From Phymatolithon calcareum (taxonomy: Eukaryota; Rhodophyta; Florideophyceae; Hapalidiales): a stretch of DNA of 64,000 bases. How positions within the stretch are numbered: position 1 is the first letter of the stretch; every line of letters starts with the position of its first letter. The position numbers were made by a program, and so were the translations under genes. The notes under the pieces are model-generated. The model was given only the letters and a program-made list of their open reading frames with translations, did no database searches and was not told the DNA's origin. Below, piece after piece: positions 41,907 to 51,778 of the stretch. Location: assembly GCA_977006965.1 (NCBI GenBank), contig OZ345370.1, forward strand, positions 2,294,001-2,358,000, given 5' to 3'.

Positions 41907-42869
41907 TCATTTCAGCTTCGCGGACGTCCATGCTGCTATTTTTCGAAGGTGACCTTGCGGAAACATGGTCATAAAGCAATCATAGGGCGTGTGATGCCCA
42001 ATACCACCATTTTCCGATATAAAATCTCCATGTGGAGTGCGAACTGTCCAGAACTGACGTGGAATTCGTCCTCCAATCGGGCATAGAACTTGTCGCTCGT
42101 ACCATGGCACCCCATGAGCAATATCGTTGGGTTCTCGGTCGGATGTGATGACATCTACTTCCTCTTGCGACACCTGGTCCCAAGAGCCTTGCATGGCGTA
42201 GGCGAGAGTGCCTGGTATAGGGCGTCCATAGCTTCTGAGGGTTGTATCGAAGCTTGTGTGCCGTTTTGGAGAGCTTGTGGTTGCGACTGGGGACAATAAA
42301 CTGGCATTTGGCGAAGAAGACGGACGACCACGAGTACTGTAAGCCGGATTTTGTGGTGCAGAGTTCTGCGTGCTGGGACTTGATACAAGCATTCGAGAGG
42401 ACGGAGAACCTTCGTCAACCTTTCCTGCCTTGATGTTAACAATCTTGAGTGTCTTAATCTTAGTTTTCTCAGTCGGTTTCTGAACTAGGACCCATTTCAC
42501 GCGAAGCGATGTGCTTGCGCGCCCATTGATTTCATTCAATAGTACCTCTAGAACTGTGTCGTTCACCTTTTTTGACTTGGAAAAGGCTCCATAGAGCCTG
42601 CAACACTCTGCGAGACTGGTCACTGATGTTGCCTTAGTGTGTACGGACGCGCCGACCACTCGGCGCGGGTCTTTTTCTCGTGACATGGCAGGTCCGCTTC
42701 TTCTAACTGAAAATTGTAATTTTGTTCCTACCGCCGAACGACGCCCATTTAAGGCCGTAGTTTGGGTACTCCTCAGGCAGAACACAAGCCCGCCTTCCCA
42801 AAGTTGGCGCGAACTTTCTGTTTCGCATTCTTTGTACATACTTTTTTGAGCTTTCAAAAAGCCCCTCAA
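41907..42869 (-). pseudogene. piggyBac transposase N-terminal part
   Basis: 320 codons. The conserved core begins at about MSREKDPRRVVGASVHTK and includes a chromo/SH3-like segment (CCRLYGAFSKSKKVNDTVLE...SLRVKWVL) found at the start of protist piggyBac proteins. It ends with TPYDCFMTMFPQGHLRKIAA, the entry of the piggyBac transposase domain, and a stop. The first 60 codons overlap the element end and are probably not native. Confidence 0.7.
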
Positions 42870-42971
42870 TTGAGGGATTTATCCTCAATTGAGGTGGTTA
42901 GTAAACTAGACACTAGATGACGAGTCATTGCCAGAGTGCCCCGTTGAGGGGCTAGAATCAATATCGCTCTC

Positions 42972-43868
42972 ATGAACGGCCTCGATATCGTCATGCACAT
43001 CCTAAGCCGCCTTCACCGACACTGCGGCGATAGCGTTTTTAGGAACCGTACGAACGTCTTCAGGTGCAATGACGCTTCGATACCGGCCGCTCCCCACAAC
43101 AACCGAGTAGTCTTCGCGCACGGAGCGCACCTTTCGCTTAACCCATTGCCCCCGAGAAACCAGAACATCATCGCCGATCCTAATTTTCCTCGTCCCCACA
43201 CTCGCGGGTCTTGCCTTCATGACTTTTGTCAGCAATCTACGAGCAACCATTTCAGCGTGCGCACTACGCACTTCATCGGACAGTATACGCATCCCGGTCC
43301 CTGCTACTGAGGGTGTATATTCACGAACGAGCTCAAAAGATGAAGCAGTGCGGTTGCCGTAGATAATGTTTCCTATGAAACAGGCTTCTGCCACAAGGTC
43401 CGCTAGAGGTTTCTCGGTTACATCTCCTTCATTCTCAAGTCACTCTAGTGCATCTTTCACCACCCTGTGTTTTCGCTCGACTGGCCCTGCCTTATTGTGG
43501 CGTCGTGCTAGCAGTGGTACAAACTTAATTCCCAGCTTTTCCGCCCACTTTCGCACCATTCTTCGGTCGAATTCTGAGTCTGCGAAAATTTCCAGGGGAT
43601 CACCGTGACGCAGTATCCAAATCTGAACCACAGTGTGTAGCATGTGTTTCATTTCCCTCGATTCGAGAAGTGCCACCTTGGAGTAAGCAGTGGCGTAGTC
43701 CACCACATGCAGCAACAACGCAGAGCCCCAGTACATGACGTAAAGGTAGATACGCTGGTTAAACTGCAAGTGAATCCTGCTCATGCTAAACTTGTTCGCC
43801 GGGGGTGGATCTCCACTACGGCGGCATGCGAAACACTCTCCTTGAACACGTTCAATCTCAGCAGCCAT
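42972..43868 (-). pseudogene. copia integrase, two frames
   Basis: 43868-43440: zinc-region cysteines (CFACRR), the DDE core with VVDYATAYSKVALLE (first D), FADSEFDRRM (second D) and PVERKHR (E). 43394-42972: integrase C-terminal part (YGNRTASSFELV, VLVSRGQWVKRKV). A frameshift or stop lies near 43410. The piggyBac derivative follows at 42916. Confidence 0.88.
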
Positions 43869-43883
43869 CTCCGGGTGCCATTT

Positions 43884-45100
43884 CTATGACCGCTTAAGGA
43901 GCTGCTCCACCGATCTCGGGTGAAGATGTGCGCGTTGATGGATTCGACGAATGATACCTAGGGGCACCGCACCCTGAACCAATGGACTATCTAACATTGC
44001 TTTCGCAACGTTACGATGAAGCCCATCCCCATATAACTTCAGGCGCGAATGACCATCCACAGTAGATGCTTGGGTCATAACTCGAATCACTTCGAAGTTG
44101 ATCCAGTTACCGCTGTGCGACTCTACACACTTGAATCCAACTAACGTGTCCTTGCCTATCACAAACGGTACATCACCATCGATCACCAAGCACGAGGTAT
44201 CGATGGCCACGTCGTCTGCAACAGAAACCGGTATCGTGCACCGTCCCACTACCGGTTGAAGCGGAGAGTGATTATCACGAGTACCAAATGCATGAGCGGA
44301 ATAGTCATTGGACCTCTTCTTCGCGATATGGGCCTCCAGGCCTTGATTATCGCAGAATCGCACGTAGTTTTCCAGTCCTATTACTGTCGCGGTAGCGCCA
44401 CCGTCCACAATAGATTCAAACGGAATCACTGGTTTCTTGCCATCACACGGTTTCTCCGAAATCTTTGGTGACACAACGAACATCATCGCTGAAAATGCTA
44501 TGTCTGGGGAGTCTGCCCAACGAACGTTTGAGAGTACCGTCGTTGCAGCCGCAGATTGTTTTGCCCTTTCTTTGATTTAGAACTGTCTGCTTTTGCGGCA
44601 CGCTTTTCTTCGTGAGTTTTCTTGCAGATTTCATTTTCGAAATAGAAATGATCACCTTTGCAAACCCAACATGCGACCGCAGGTTTATCTTTCGCGCTAC
44701 CTGCAAGTCCTGATTGTGCAGTGATTTTCCGCGTAGTGTCAACAAGCGCATTTGTTGACCCACTACTATCACCAGATCGACCGGGCGCATTTGTTGGAAG
44801 CTCTCCATGATCAACGCGCCGTAATGCCATACGAACTGCCTCAAGCGTAATTAGCGGGTATTCCGCACCTACCAACATCTTTGGTGCATGAGGAGACCGC
44901 ATAGCATGCTCAGGACCGGCATAGACAGCATACGATAGAGCGTTTTTGTCTGCTCTCGTGCGTAGATCGGCGACTATTCCTTTCGTCGACGAAACTGCTG
45001 TGATCATTGCCGACACTTTCCCCGCCGCTGCACGCAACGCTGAAAGTTCATCCGCAATCGATGCTGCATCGGGAACGACCGTCACCAACCACCGATTACT
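43884..45100 (-). pseudogene. copia gag C-terminus and protease
   Basis: 45088-44498: gag C-terminal part with a CCHC-like knuckle CWVCKGDHFYFENEIC. 44486-43884: protease-like region SIVDGGATATVIG (D-G-G in place of the usual D-S/T-G), then the GAG-pre-integrase type segment with HPRSVEQLLKRS. The frames differ, and between the Gypsy-2 insertion point and 45088 there are two TGA codons, so gag was already or has since been broken. Confidence 0.82.
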
Positions 45101-45208
45101 GCAATTCTCTGCTCGATGAATTGTAGTACTTCACGCGATCATTGGTCTAAGTCTTGCAGCTCGACACTGCAGACCGAAATAGATTCTTGAACCCCAGAAC
45201 GTGTACGT

Positions 45209-45595
45209 AATGCTGTTGGTAGCAAGTGAGAGAAATTGTTTTTTAAGAACTCTGGCTCCCGTCAGTTTACTGTGAGCGGAAGCCCGTTAAGTACGTAATG
45301 TCAAGTGGTCTAATCTAGGTAAAATTCGATGTTCCAGAATAGGGAACAACTGCAACCCAAAAGGCAAGGGTATGCGCTTTTGGTTCAAACTGAATGAATC
45401 AACGGTACAATCCAACTATGGGTGCTGATGACGTGGCAACCCAACTTGGTGCATCCGGACAGCAATTGTTGAATGCTCCTGGGAGCGCAAGTGTGCCGGA
45501 TTGAAGTGTTTCCGATGCGTAAATCTTGGCATGGGAATTGATTCTAGGTGACCGAAATAGGCCAGGGCCATCATACTTGTGGATCCTGGCAGTAG
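45209..45595 (-). repeat. Gypsy-2 3' LTR (387 bp)
   Basis: Direct copy of 50563-50949 with one mismatch. Its first about 65 codons in element sense form the C-terminus of the polyprotein. Confidence 0.95.
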
Positions 45596-48500
45596 TCCTC
45601 TCTTTCAAAGAGGTGACCATGACTGTTTGAAGGCTGTTCTTTGCCTTTCGCGCCATGCTCTTGTTTGGATGTTTTTTGAGGAATGCGGATAGCAAACTCG
45701 GAACGTCCTCGTGCATTGCACTGATAGGTTCCCATGTCGGGTCTTCGTGCTCGAAACCCTTCCACTGGGTTTTGACCTCGTGCAGCTCTGATGCTGTATT
45801 GAATCGCAGGTCCAGTAATTTCTCGATAGTTTGAAAATGAGGATCATTGTGAGCAGCGGAGTCCAGAAGATTTTCGGTAACATCCAGCTGGGAGTCTGCG
45901 TAAAACTTCAGCCTATTTGCATGCACCAATGCATGTTTGAGCGTCACGAGGTCTTGGACTTCAAAAATAAATTCGGAGGCAGCTCTTGTGACTCTTCTGG
46001 GGCCTTTCCATTTCACGCGCAGCTTATGTCCGTCCTTTGAAATTCTTTGAGCGACCAGTACAAAGTCACCTTTGTCAAAATTTGCTGGTTGAACCTGCGT
46101 CTTGGCGTTATGACGCTTGACGGCGTCCTGCCTTCTCCTTGTTTTTACCTTTGAAACATCCTTGTGAATGTCTGTAAGAGCAGCTTCAAGAAGATCCATC
46201 TTAATAATCCGCTGGGCCTTCACGAACTCAATAGTTTGCGGAACAGCAGAAGATGAAGGAAGCAAAGTACGTAAAGGGTTGTCTGCTGGGAGCCCCGTAA
46301 AAGCAGTGATCGGTGCCCTTCCTCCCAAACTTTCTCGAACGCTGTGGTTCAGAGTGCTCTGTAACAGAGGTAGTATGAGGGGCCACTCATTCTCAGCCAT
46401 TCGGAACTCAGACAAAAGTGCCCGACATGCCCTCAGAACTTCTCTGCAAACACTTTCGACAGTTCCATTCGCTTGTGGGCAGTACGGCGTGGTGTAATGA
46501 TGATGAGCATGGAGTTTGCGGTTGAGAAGAGTCATCAGGGTGTTTTTAAAGTGGCTCCCACGATCCGAAACCCATGTTGTCGCCACACCAAAGGAGGCAA
46601 ACCATGAAAGAAGAGCTTGTGCGGTGGTCTCTGCGTCTGCATGCTCACAGGGAACGAGCCATACAAACGAGGATGCGTTATCCTTGATGATTAGCGTGTA
46701 GACGTGCTTCGTAGAGCTCTGATGCGTGTACAAGAAATCGAAGTGCAAAAGCTCGTTCGGGGTGTCTGAGTGCATGGCATGACCCATGACTCGCGGAATG
46801 CGTTGACCACCGATGGTCGCCATGCAGTGTAGACACGAATTGCAAAACGACGCAATATCCGAGCGCATACCAGTCCAGGTGAAGTGAGCTTTGATACTGT
46901 CGTGGGTGGTTGTGACGCCTCTGTGTCCGGCCCTTCCGCAATGCCCTATGACGCAAAGGCGAAACTGCAGATGAACAGCAGCCGCAGGAATCCAGACGAC
47001 TGAGTTTTCGTTTTTGTAAATGCGATTTTCTGAGCGCAAGGAACGGCCATTATATTGGTGGGTAAAACCATCCGGTAGGCTCTCGTCCCCCCTCTCGAGT
47101 GCTGCTGCTTGTGCGTCAGATATGTCTTTTGCTGACGGCCATTTGAAGTCGGGATCCAGATCCGGACAGAGAGGAGCTGCAAACAGTGACGATATTGACA
47201 TGCGTCGCGTTTTCTGAGATTCATCTTGCTGGTTGTCATCCGATGCTCCCCATCTTGAGAGAAGATCTGCCCAGGAATTTAGCTCGCCCGGAATGTGCAT
47301 GACCGTATACCGAAACTGGGATAGTTTCAGGCTCCACCTCTCAATTTTTCCAGCAACGTGTTTTGATATTTGCGGGTTAGTTGCGTGGGGATTGAATAGA
47401 TAAACCAAGTTCTTATGATCTGTGAACATGAAAAATCCATCAGGGCGCAACAGAATGAAGTCCAGACGAATCACGGATTGTACAATGGCAAACGCCTCTT
47501 TCTCAGCTGTGGACCATCTTGAGCTCGATCCCTTAAAATGTCCTGATAAAAAGGATAAAGGCTCATGATTTTGTTCGGAAAAATCCAGATCAATGTCCGT
47601 TTGCGGGATTTGGGTCAGAATTCCCGACCAGCTCTCGTCAGAAGCATCCGTAAATAGACACAGGACCTTCTTAGGGTCCGGATGAGCGAGACTTGCCGAA
47701 TTGTGCAGGCACTGCTTCAGTTTTTCAAAGGCACGCAGCTCCACATCGCCAAACTCAGCACTTGTCAAAAGTACTTTTGCGACTGCGCTCTTAGTGCGCC
47801 GGCTTGCCTTGCCATAAACCTTCTCCAAAGCTGTCAGTAGAGGAGAGACAGTGCGTGCGTAGTCTGGAATTGTGCTTCGCATCCAGTTTGATGCACAAAC
47901 AAATTGCTGCAGATCTGCACCAGTAGTTGGCGCAGGCATTCGAAGCAGCGCATCTAGACGAGTGGGATCCAGACGAATCCCATCCTTATTGATTATTCGA
48001 CCGCACCACTTGACAACGACAAGGAACAGCTTGCATTTCTTTGCATGCAGCTTAAGCCCAGCCGTGCGGCAGATTTCAAAGAATTTTCCGAGAATTTCCA
48101 GAAGATCTTTTCCAGTTTTGCAGTGGAATAGTAAGTCGTCCAGCCATTGCAAGATATAATCTCTGATCGGGATGCACAGCTGCTGTATGGTGCTCTGAAA
48201 GTAAGATGTAGCATTCGTCTGGCCATGCAATACCCGAGTTGGCGTGAATACTCCATCCGGAGTGATAAAACTCTGGCATTCTTGTGATTCCTCGTCCAGT
48301 CCGAGCTGCCAATAGCCATGACATAAGTCAATGGACGCATAGCAAGTGTCTCCGACGAGTTCAGCCGTTACGCTCTCCAGGTTAGGCATTGGCCATATGT
48401 GTGGGACAGTTTGGCTGTTCACAGGTCGCAAGTCCACTGTGAACCGGTATTGCTCAGGTCCTGCCTTAGGTACAATGAGTGGTGCGCAGGCCCATTGGAT

Positions 48501-50579
48501 ACTATTGTTTGGACGTATAAGGCCCAGGCGAAGCAAATCATCCACTTTCTTGCGCAGGAAAGCGGCTTGCGGAGGTGAGTACTTGCGCACTCTCACCGAC
48601 ACTGGTTTAGCATCTTGTTTGAGGCGGATTTTCATGGGCGGCAATGAAGCGGGTGGATCAGCTCCCATTTTGGTCCTGAAAATGTCCGTGTAGCTCCATA
48701 CGAGATTTCGAAGATCTTCGTGTAGCTCGTCTGGAAGACCATTTCCTATAGCGTCTTCGATCATGGTTTCGAGGCAGGCCTTCGTTATTGCCACGTCATC
48801 CTCGCCAGGTTCCAGGTCCAGATCAGTCGGTATGGGATCATCATCAGCAAAGTCTCCGTAAAATAAGGGAGACACACTTTCAGGTAGAGTGTTTTCGGCC
48901 ACGGAATTGTTCGTCAACGGTAGCACAGGATTATCATCCGTTTCTTCGTAGAGAATAGGTACGTCCGCCGGAGTTTCATCGTCATCCAATGATTTAGACT
49001 GCTCTTTCTGCGTATCTGCAGAGAGCATCAAGCGTGACAGACGGCCAGGGTTTGTTGGAGGAACTATTCCGACCTCTGACTCAGTGGGGTCGAAGAATCC
49101 GATGTGCGAGAAGTCCTTATCGTGGAAGTTTGATCTGACTGCCGCGAAATGCTTATCCAAGTCGAATCCTGTAGCCCGAAGAACTGGTCGTCCGATGAGA
49201 ATTTCGTCCATTGGTTCGTCAAACACGAGATATTCAATGTTTCGTAGTCGGAAAGAACCCTCTTCAACAAAAAGTGTTGTTGAAATTCGCGCTTTGGAGC
49301 GCGCATTAAAAGTTCTTTTCTCACCATCATCATCAATGTTGAGTGCGAGCCCGACTGTAACTGGCTCTCGAAGAGGAAGTACTTGGACAAATACTCCAGC
49401 GTCGGCACATTGCTGTAAATGGTCGGATGACAGGGCTGAATGGTCTGCTCCATAGTCGCCATTTACGACGACGTTAATGACGTCCGCCAATTTAGCTTTA
49501 AAACGACCAGATCCAACCCCAGGAGCAAGGTTGGCTGTCGACGTCTTCGGTTCGGAATGAATAGCGCTGACCTTCGCTTTGCGAATTTCGGCTGCTTTCT
49601 TCTCCTCCCTGTACTTGCGAAGGAACTCAACTTTTTCGGCCTCGGTTGATATGGCGCAGTTCTTGATCAGCTCTCGTTTGTCGCACTTTGGATTGAGACA
49701 TTTTGGGAGCTGCTTTTCAAATGCGCTGCTCTCCTTCTGAACTCTAGTACTGGGCCTCCTTGTTGATGATTCTTTTGAAACCACAGGCTGAGCAACAGGG
49801 CTTTTTTGCCTCCCGACCGATGTGGAAGCCATTATTCCGTTTGATTTTGCCTCTTTCCGTGCTTCCGGCTTGAGAGGAGCAAATTCTTCGCATGCGATTG
49901 CTCTATCAATGACGTGCTTGTAAAACTTAGCCCAGTCTTTCCTTAGGCTTTTGTGTCCCAACTCGAGGTCATTCTCGACTTTAAATTTGAGAGCATGTGG
50001 TTTTAGGAGCTCGCAGATATGGGAAATCGCAAGCTTCGGGTTAGTGGAAATAATGTCCCATTTGCGGGATCTTAGGAATGTGCGATAGTCCATGAATAAT
50101 GACATGATACGAAGCTCCGGATCTGGCTCGTTCGTATTCATGCGGACACTGGACTTCACCGCAGCGTTAACATCTTCTATTGACAGCGAAGAAAGCTGAA
50201 CATCATCTTTCTTTGACAGCCAATTGAGAAGTACCCCGTCAGAGAGGCTATCCACGGAGCTCACGGACTCAAATTCACCAAACTCGACAAGAGAAAGTAG
50301 AAGGTCGGGATCGATACAAGACTTTGCGGAGAGTGCGGAAACGTTCGCTCCAGATGCCTTTGCATCCTCAATGCGAGCCAAGTAACGCTCCCGTTCACGA
50401 AGGAATGTGTGAATGTTTTTCCGTCCAAGCTTCCGGAGCTCCGGGTGATTGATAGGAGTGAACACAGGTTGTCCGGCAGATGGGCCATTGGTAGTCGCCA
50501 TTGCGGACTTGGTGTTCGTGCTACCACAAGAGCGCAGCTCTTGAAGAAGCGTAGTGATCACTAATGCTGTTGGTAGCAA
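45399..50579 (-). CDS. Gypsy-2 gag-pol polyprotein
   Basis: 1726 codons in one frame; the more likely start is the second Met (MATTNGPSAG, 50501), outside the LTR. Approximate domains: gag 30-340 with a CLNPKCDKRELIKNC cluster near 295; protease-like 365-480 (NGDYGADHSALS); RT 680-860 (FTVDLRPVN, ASIDLCHGYWQL, catalytic QWLDDLLFH near 814); RNase H 970-1090 (LFTDASDESWSG, FTDHKNLVY); integrase zinc region 1215-1260 (AGHRGVTTTHDSI...CLHC); core with HFDFLYTH near 1280, VSDRGSHFKN near 1340 and TVESVCREV near 1373; chromodomain 1585-1625 (VKTQWKGFEHEDPTWEPI). All catalytic acids are present. The frame reads through the polypurine tract into the LTR and stops there at 45399. Confidence 0.96.
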   Translation of the reverse strand: MLPTALVITTLLQELRSCGSTNTKSAMATTNGPSAGQPVFTPINHPELRKLGRKNIHTFLRERERYLARIEDAKASGANVSALSAKSCIDPDLLLSLVEFGEFESVSSVDSLSDGVLLNWLSKKDDVQLSSLSIEDVNAAVKSSVRMNTNEPDPELRIMSLFMDYRTFLRSRKWDIISTNPKLAISHICELLKPHALKFKVENDLELGHKSLRKDWAKFYKHVIDRAIACEEFAPLKPEARKEAKSNGIMASTSVGRQKSPVAQPVVSKESSTRRPSTRVQKESSAFEKQLPKCLNPKCDKRELIKNCAISTEAEKVEFLRKYREEKKAAEIRKAKVSAIHSEPKTSTANLAPGVGSGRFKAKLADVINVVVNGDYGADHSALSSDHLQQCADAGVFVQVLPLREPVTVGLALNIDDDGEKRTFNARSKARISTTLFVEEGSFRLRNIEYLVFDEPMDEILIGRPVLRATGFDLDKHFAAVRSNFHDKDFSHIGFFDPTESEVGIVPPTNPGRLSRLMLSADTQKEQSKSLDDDETPADVPILYEETDDNPVLPLTNNSVAENTLPESVSPLFYGDFADDDPIPTDLDLEPGEDDVAITKACLETMIEDAIGNGLPDELHEDLRNLVWSYTDIFRTKMGADPPASLPPMKIRLKQDAKPVSVRVRKYSPPQAAFLRKKVDDLLRLGLIRPNNSIQWACAPLIVPKAGPEQYRFTVDLRPVNSQTVPHIWPMPNLESVTAELVGDTCYASIDLCHGYWQLGLDEESQECQSFITPDGVFTPTRVLHGQTNATSYFQSTIQQLCIPIRDYILQWLDDLLFHCKTGKDLLEILGKFFEICRTAGLKLHAKKCKLFLVVVKWCGRIINKDGIRLDPTRLDALLRMPAPTTGADLQQFVCASNWMRSTIPDYARTVSPLLTALEKVYGKASRRTKSAVAKVLLTSAEFGDVELRAFEKLKQCLHNSASLAHPDPKKVLCLFTDASDESWSGILTQIPQTDIDLDFSEQNHEPLSFLSGHFKGSSSRWSTAEKEAFAIVQSVIRLDFILLRPDGFFMFTDHKNLVYLFNPHATNPQISKHVAGKIERWSLKLSQFRYTVMHIPGELNSWADLLSRWGASDDNQQDESQKTRRMSISSLFAAPLCPDLDPDFKWPSAKDISDAQAAALERGDESLPDGFTHQYNGRSLRSENRIYKNENSVVWIPAAAVHLQFRLCVIGHCGRAGHRGVTTTHDSIKAHFTWTGMRSDIASFCNSCLHCMATIGGQRIPRVMGHAMHSDTPNELLHFDFLYTHQSSTKHVYTLIIKDNASSFVWLVPCEHADAETTAQALLSWFASFGVATTWVSDRGSHFKNTLMTLLNRKLHAHHHYTTPYCPQANGTVESVCREVLRACRALLSEFRMAENEWPLILPLLQSTLNHSVRESLGGRAPITAFTGLPADNPLRTLLPSSSAVPQTIEFVKAQRIIKMDLLEAALTDIHKDVSKVKTRRRQDAVKRHNAKTQVQPANFDKGDFVLVAQRISKDGHKLRVKWKGPRRVTRAASEFIFEVQDLVTLKHALVHANRLKFYADSQLDVTENLLDSAAHNDPHFQTIEKLLDLRFNTASELHEVKTQWKGFEHEDPTWEPISAMHEDVPSLLSAFLKKHPNKSMARKAKNSLQTVMVTSLKERTTARIHKYDGPGLFRSPRINSHAKIYASETLQSGTLALPGAFNNCCPDAPSWVATSSAPIVGLYR

Positions 50580-50949
50580 GTGAGAGAAATTGTTTTTTAA
50601 GAACTCTGGCTCCCGTCAGTTTACTGTGAGCGGAAGCCCGTTAAGTACGTAATGTCAAGTGGTCTAATCTAGGTAAAATTCGATGTTCCAGAATAGGGAA
50701 CAACTGCAACCCAAAAGGCAAGGGTATGCGCTTTTGGTTCAAACTGAATGAATCAACGGTACAATCCAACTATGGGTGCTGATGACGTGGCAACCCAACT
50801 TGGTGCATCCGGACAGCAATTGTTGAATGCTCCTGGGAGCGCAAGTGGGCCGGATTGAAGTGTTTCCGATGCGTAAATCTTGGCATGGGAATTGATTCTA
50901 GGTGACCGAAATAGGCCAGGGCCATCATACTTGTGGATCCTGGCAGTAG
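50563..50949 (-). repeat. Gypsy-2 5' LTR (387 bp)
   Basis: Transcription of Gypsy-2 would start here and run leftward. Placed immediately downstream (in sense) of the truncated copia gag. Confidence 0.95.
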
Positions 50950-51772
50950 TACGTTCTTTGCTTGTTGGACCTAAACCGCTCGAGCTTGACGCTATGGCTG
51001 TTTTTCTTTCCTGTCCTTTCAAGGGCGATTGCTCAACTGCTTGGGATGCTGCACTTTCCTCTTCGACACGGACGACGGGTCCGGTGTATTGGCTTAATGA
51101 TCTTGTCGCACAAGATGGTCCAAATGGAAACGGTGCGTACGGTTGAGCTCGAGCACCCTCAGCCACGTCAGGCTGGTGGTCCTTTTGAAACCTCACAGAG
51201 GCCTGTAGCACGATGCTGAACTCAGCACGGGAGAGCCTCGCATTGAGCACACAGAGCAATGCAAGAAGCTCTTGGATACCTGTTATCCTTGCAGCTTCAC
51301 CGTGGCTGTAGTCATAGTGTAAGCACAATGAGCTAAATTCAATCCAGAATTTGTCATAGGTCTTACCTTTGTGATGCGTTTTCTGCATCAAGTCCTGCCA
51401 AGCCTTTGCAGTTTGCAGGAAGGCTGACTCCCGGTCCACGGGATCGACTATATCGAGAATGTCACCAACCGTTCTCATAAATTCGCTGCGCGATATGTCT
51501 TTGCGCAGTAACGATGGTATGTGTTCCACGCGTAAGCAGGCACTTCCGCTTATGTTTGTGATGATGGCAAGAACTTGATGACCTCTTGTCAATCTCTTGC
51601 TTGAGACATCATCAGAGAGCTCTTCGAACGCGATCCACTTGCACACCATCCTCCGGTACGCTCGCGGGTTCGTGTTTTCCGAATAGTAAACGGGCACTTG
51701 CTCGGCTTTGACCGAACCAACACGATCTGATGGATCTCGTTTGACCGCACAGCGGCCACGGCCTCCTGGGCT
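50753..51772 (-). pseudogene. copia gag N-terminus fused to Gypsy-2 LTR codons
   Basis: The copia gag frame starts at MSPGGRGRCAVKRD (about 51776, overlapping the primer site; the longer Met at 51883 is within the LTR). It runs about 275 codons with the gag helical region (RGHQVLAIITNISGSACLRV, KAWQDLMQKTHHKGKTYDKF) to GLGPTSKER. At 50950 it enters the Gypsy-2 5' LTR in frame and gains the same about 65-residue LTR-encoded tail that ends the Gypsy-2 polyprotein (HKYDGPGLFRSPRINSHAK...), stopping at 50753. Confidence 0.85.
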
Positions 51773-51778
51773 CATAAA
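51762..51778 (-). other. copia primer binding site
   Basis: Minus-strand TTTATGAGCCCAGGAGG directly follows the 5' LTR. Its TTATGAGCCCAG is the complement of CTGGGCTCATAA, the 5' anticodon stem and CAU loop of initiator tRNA-Met. Copia elements are known to prime with this half-tRNA. Confidence 0.8.

Larger units (their letters stand above)
41272..42916 (-). mobile_element. piggyBac-type deletion derivative, copy 1
   Basis: 1645 bp with ends CTAGTGTCTAGTTTACT mirrored at 42900-42916. Each end has two subterminal palindromes CCTCAATTGAGG (41298-41309 and 41320-41331; 42864-42875 and 42883-42894), probably transposase binding sites. It sits inside the copia element between integrase and RT. 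I cannot fix the target duplication; the piggyBac-typical TTAA is not at the apparent ends. Confidence 0.8.
45209..50949 (-). mobile_element. Gypsy-2: intact young chromodomain Ty3/gypsy element
   Basis: 5741 bp inserted in copia gag. LTRs 45209-45595 and 50563-50949 (387 bp) differ at a single base (T at about 45492, G at about 50846). Flanking TACGT duplication (45204-45208, 50950-50954). Apparent ends are AATGCT...GCAGTAG rather than TG...CA. Polypurine tract minus GAAAGAGAGGA lies next to the 3' LTR. It carries one uninterrupted gag-pol frame. The sequence after the 5' LTR (minus AGTGATCACTACG) is not a standard tRNA 3'-end primer site. Confidence 0.95.
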
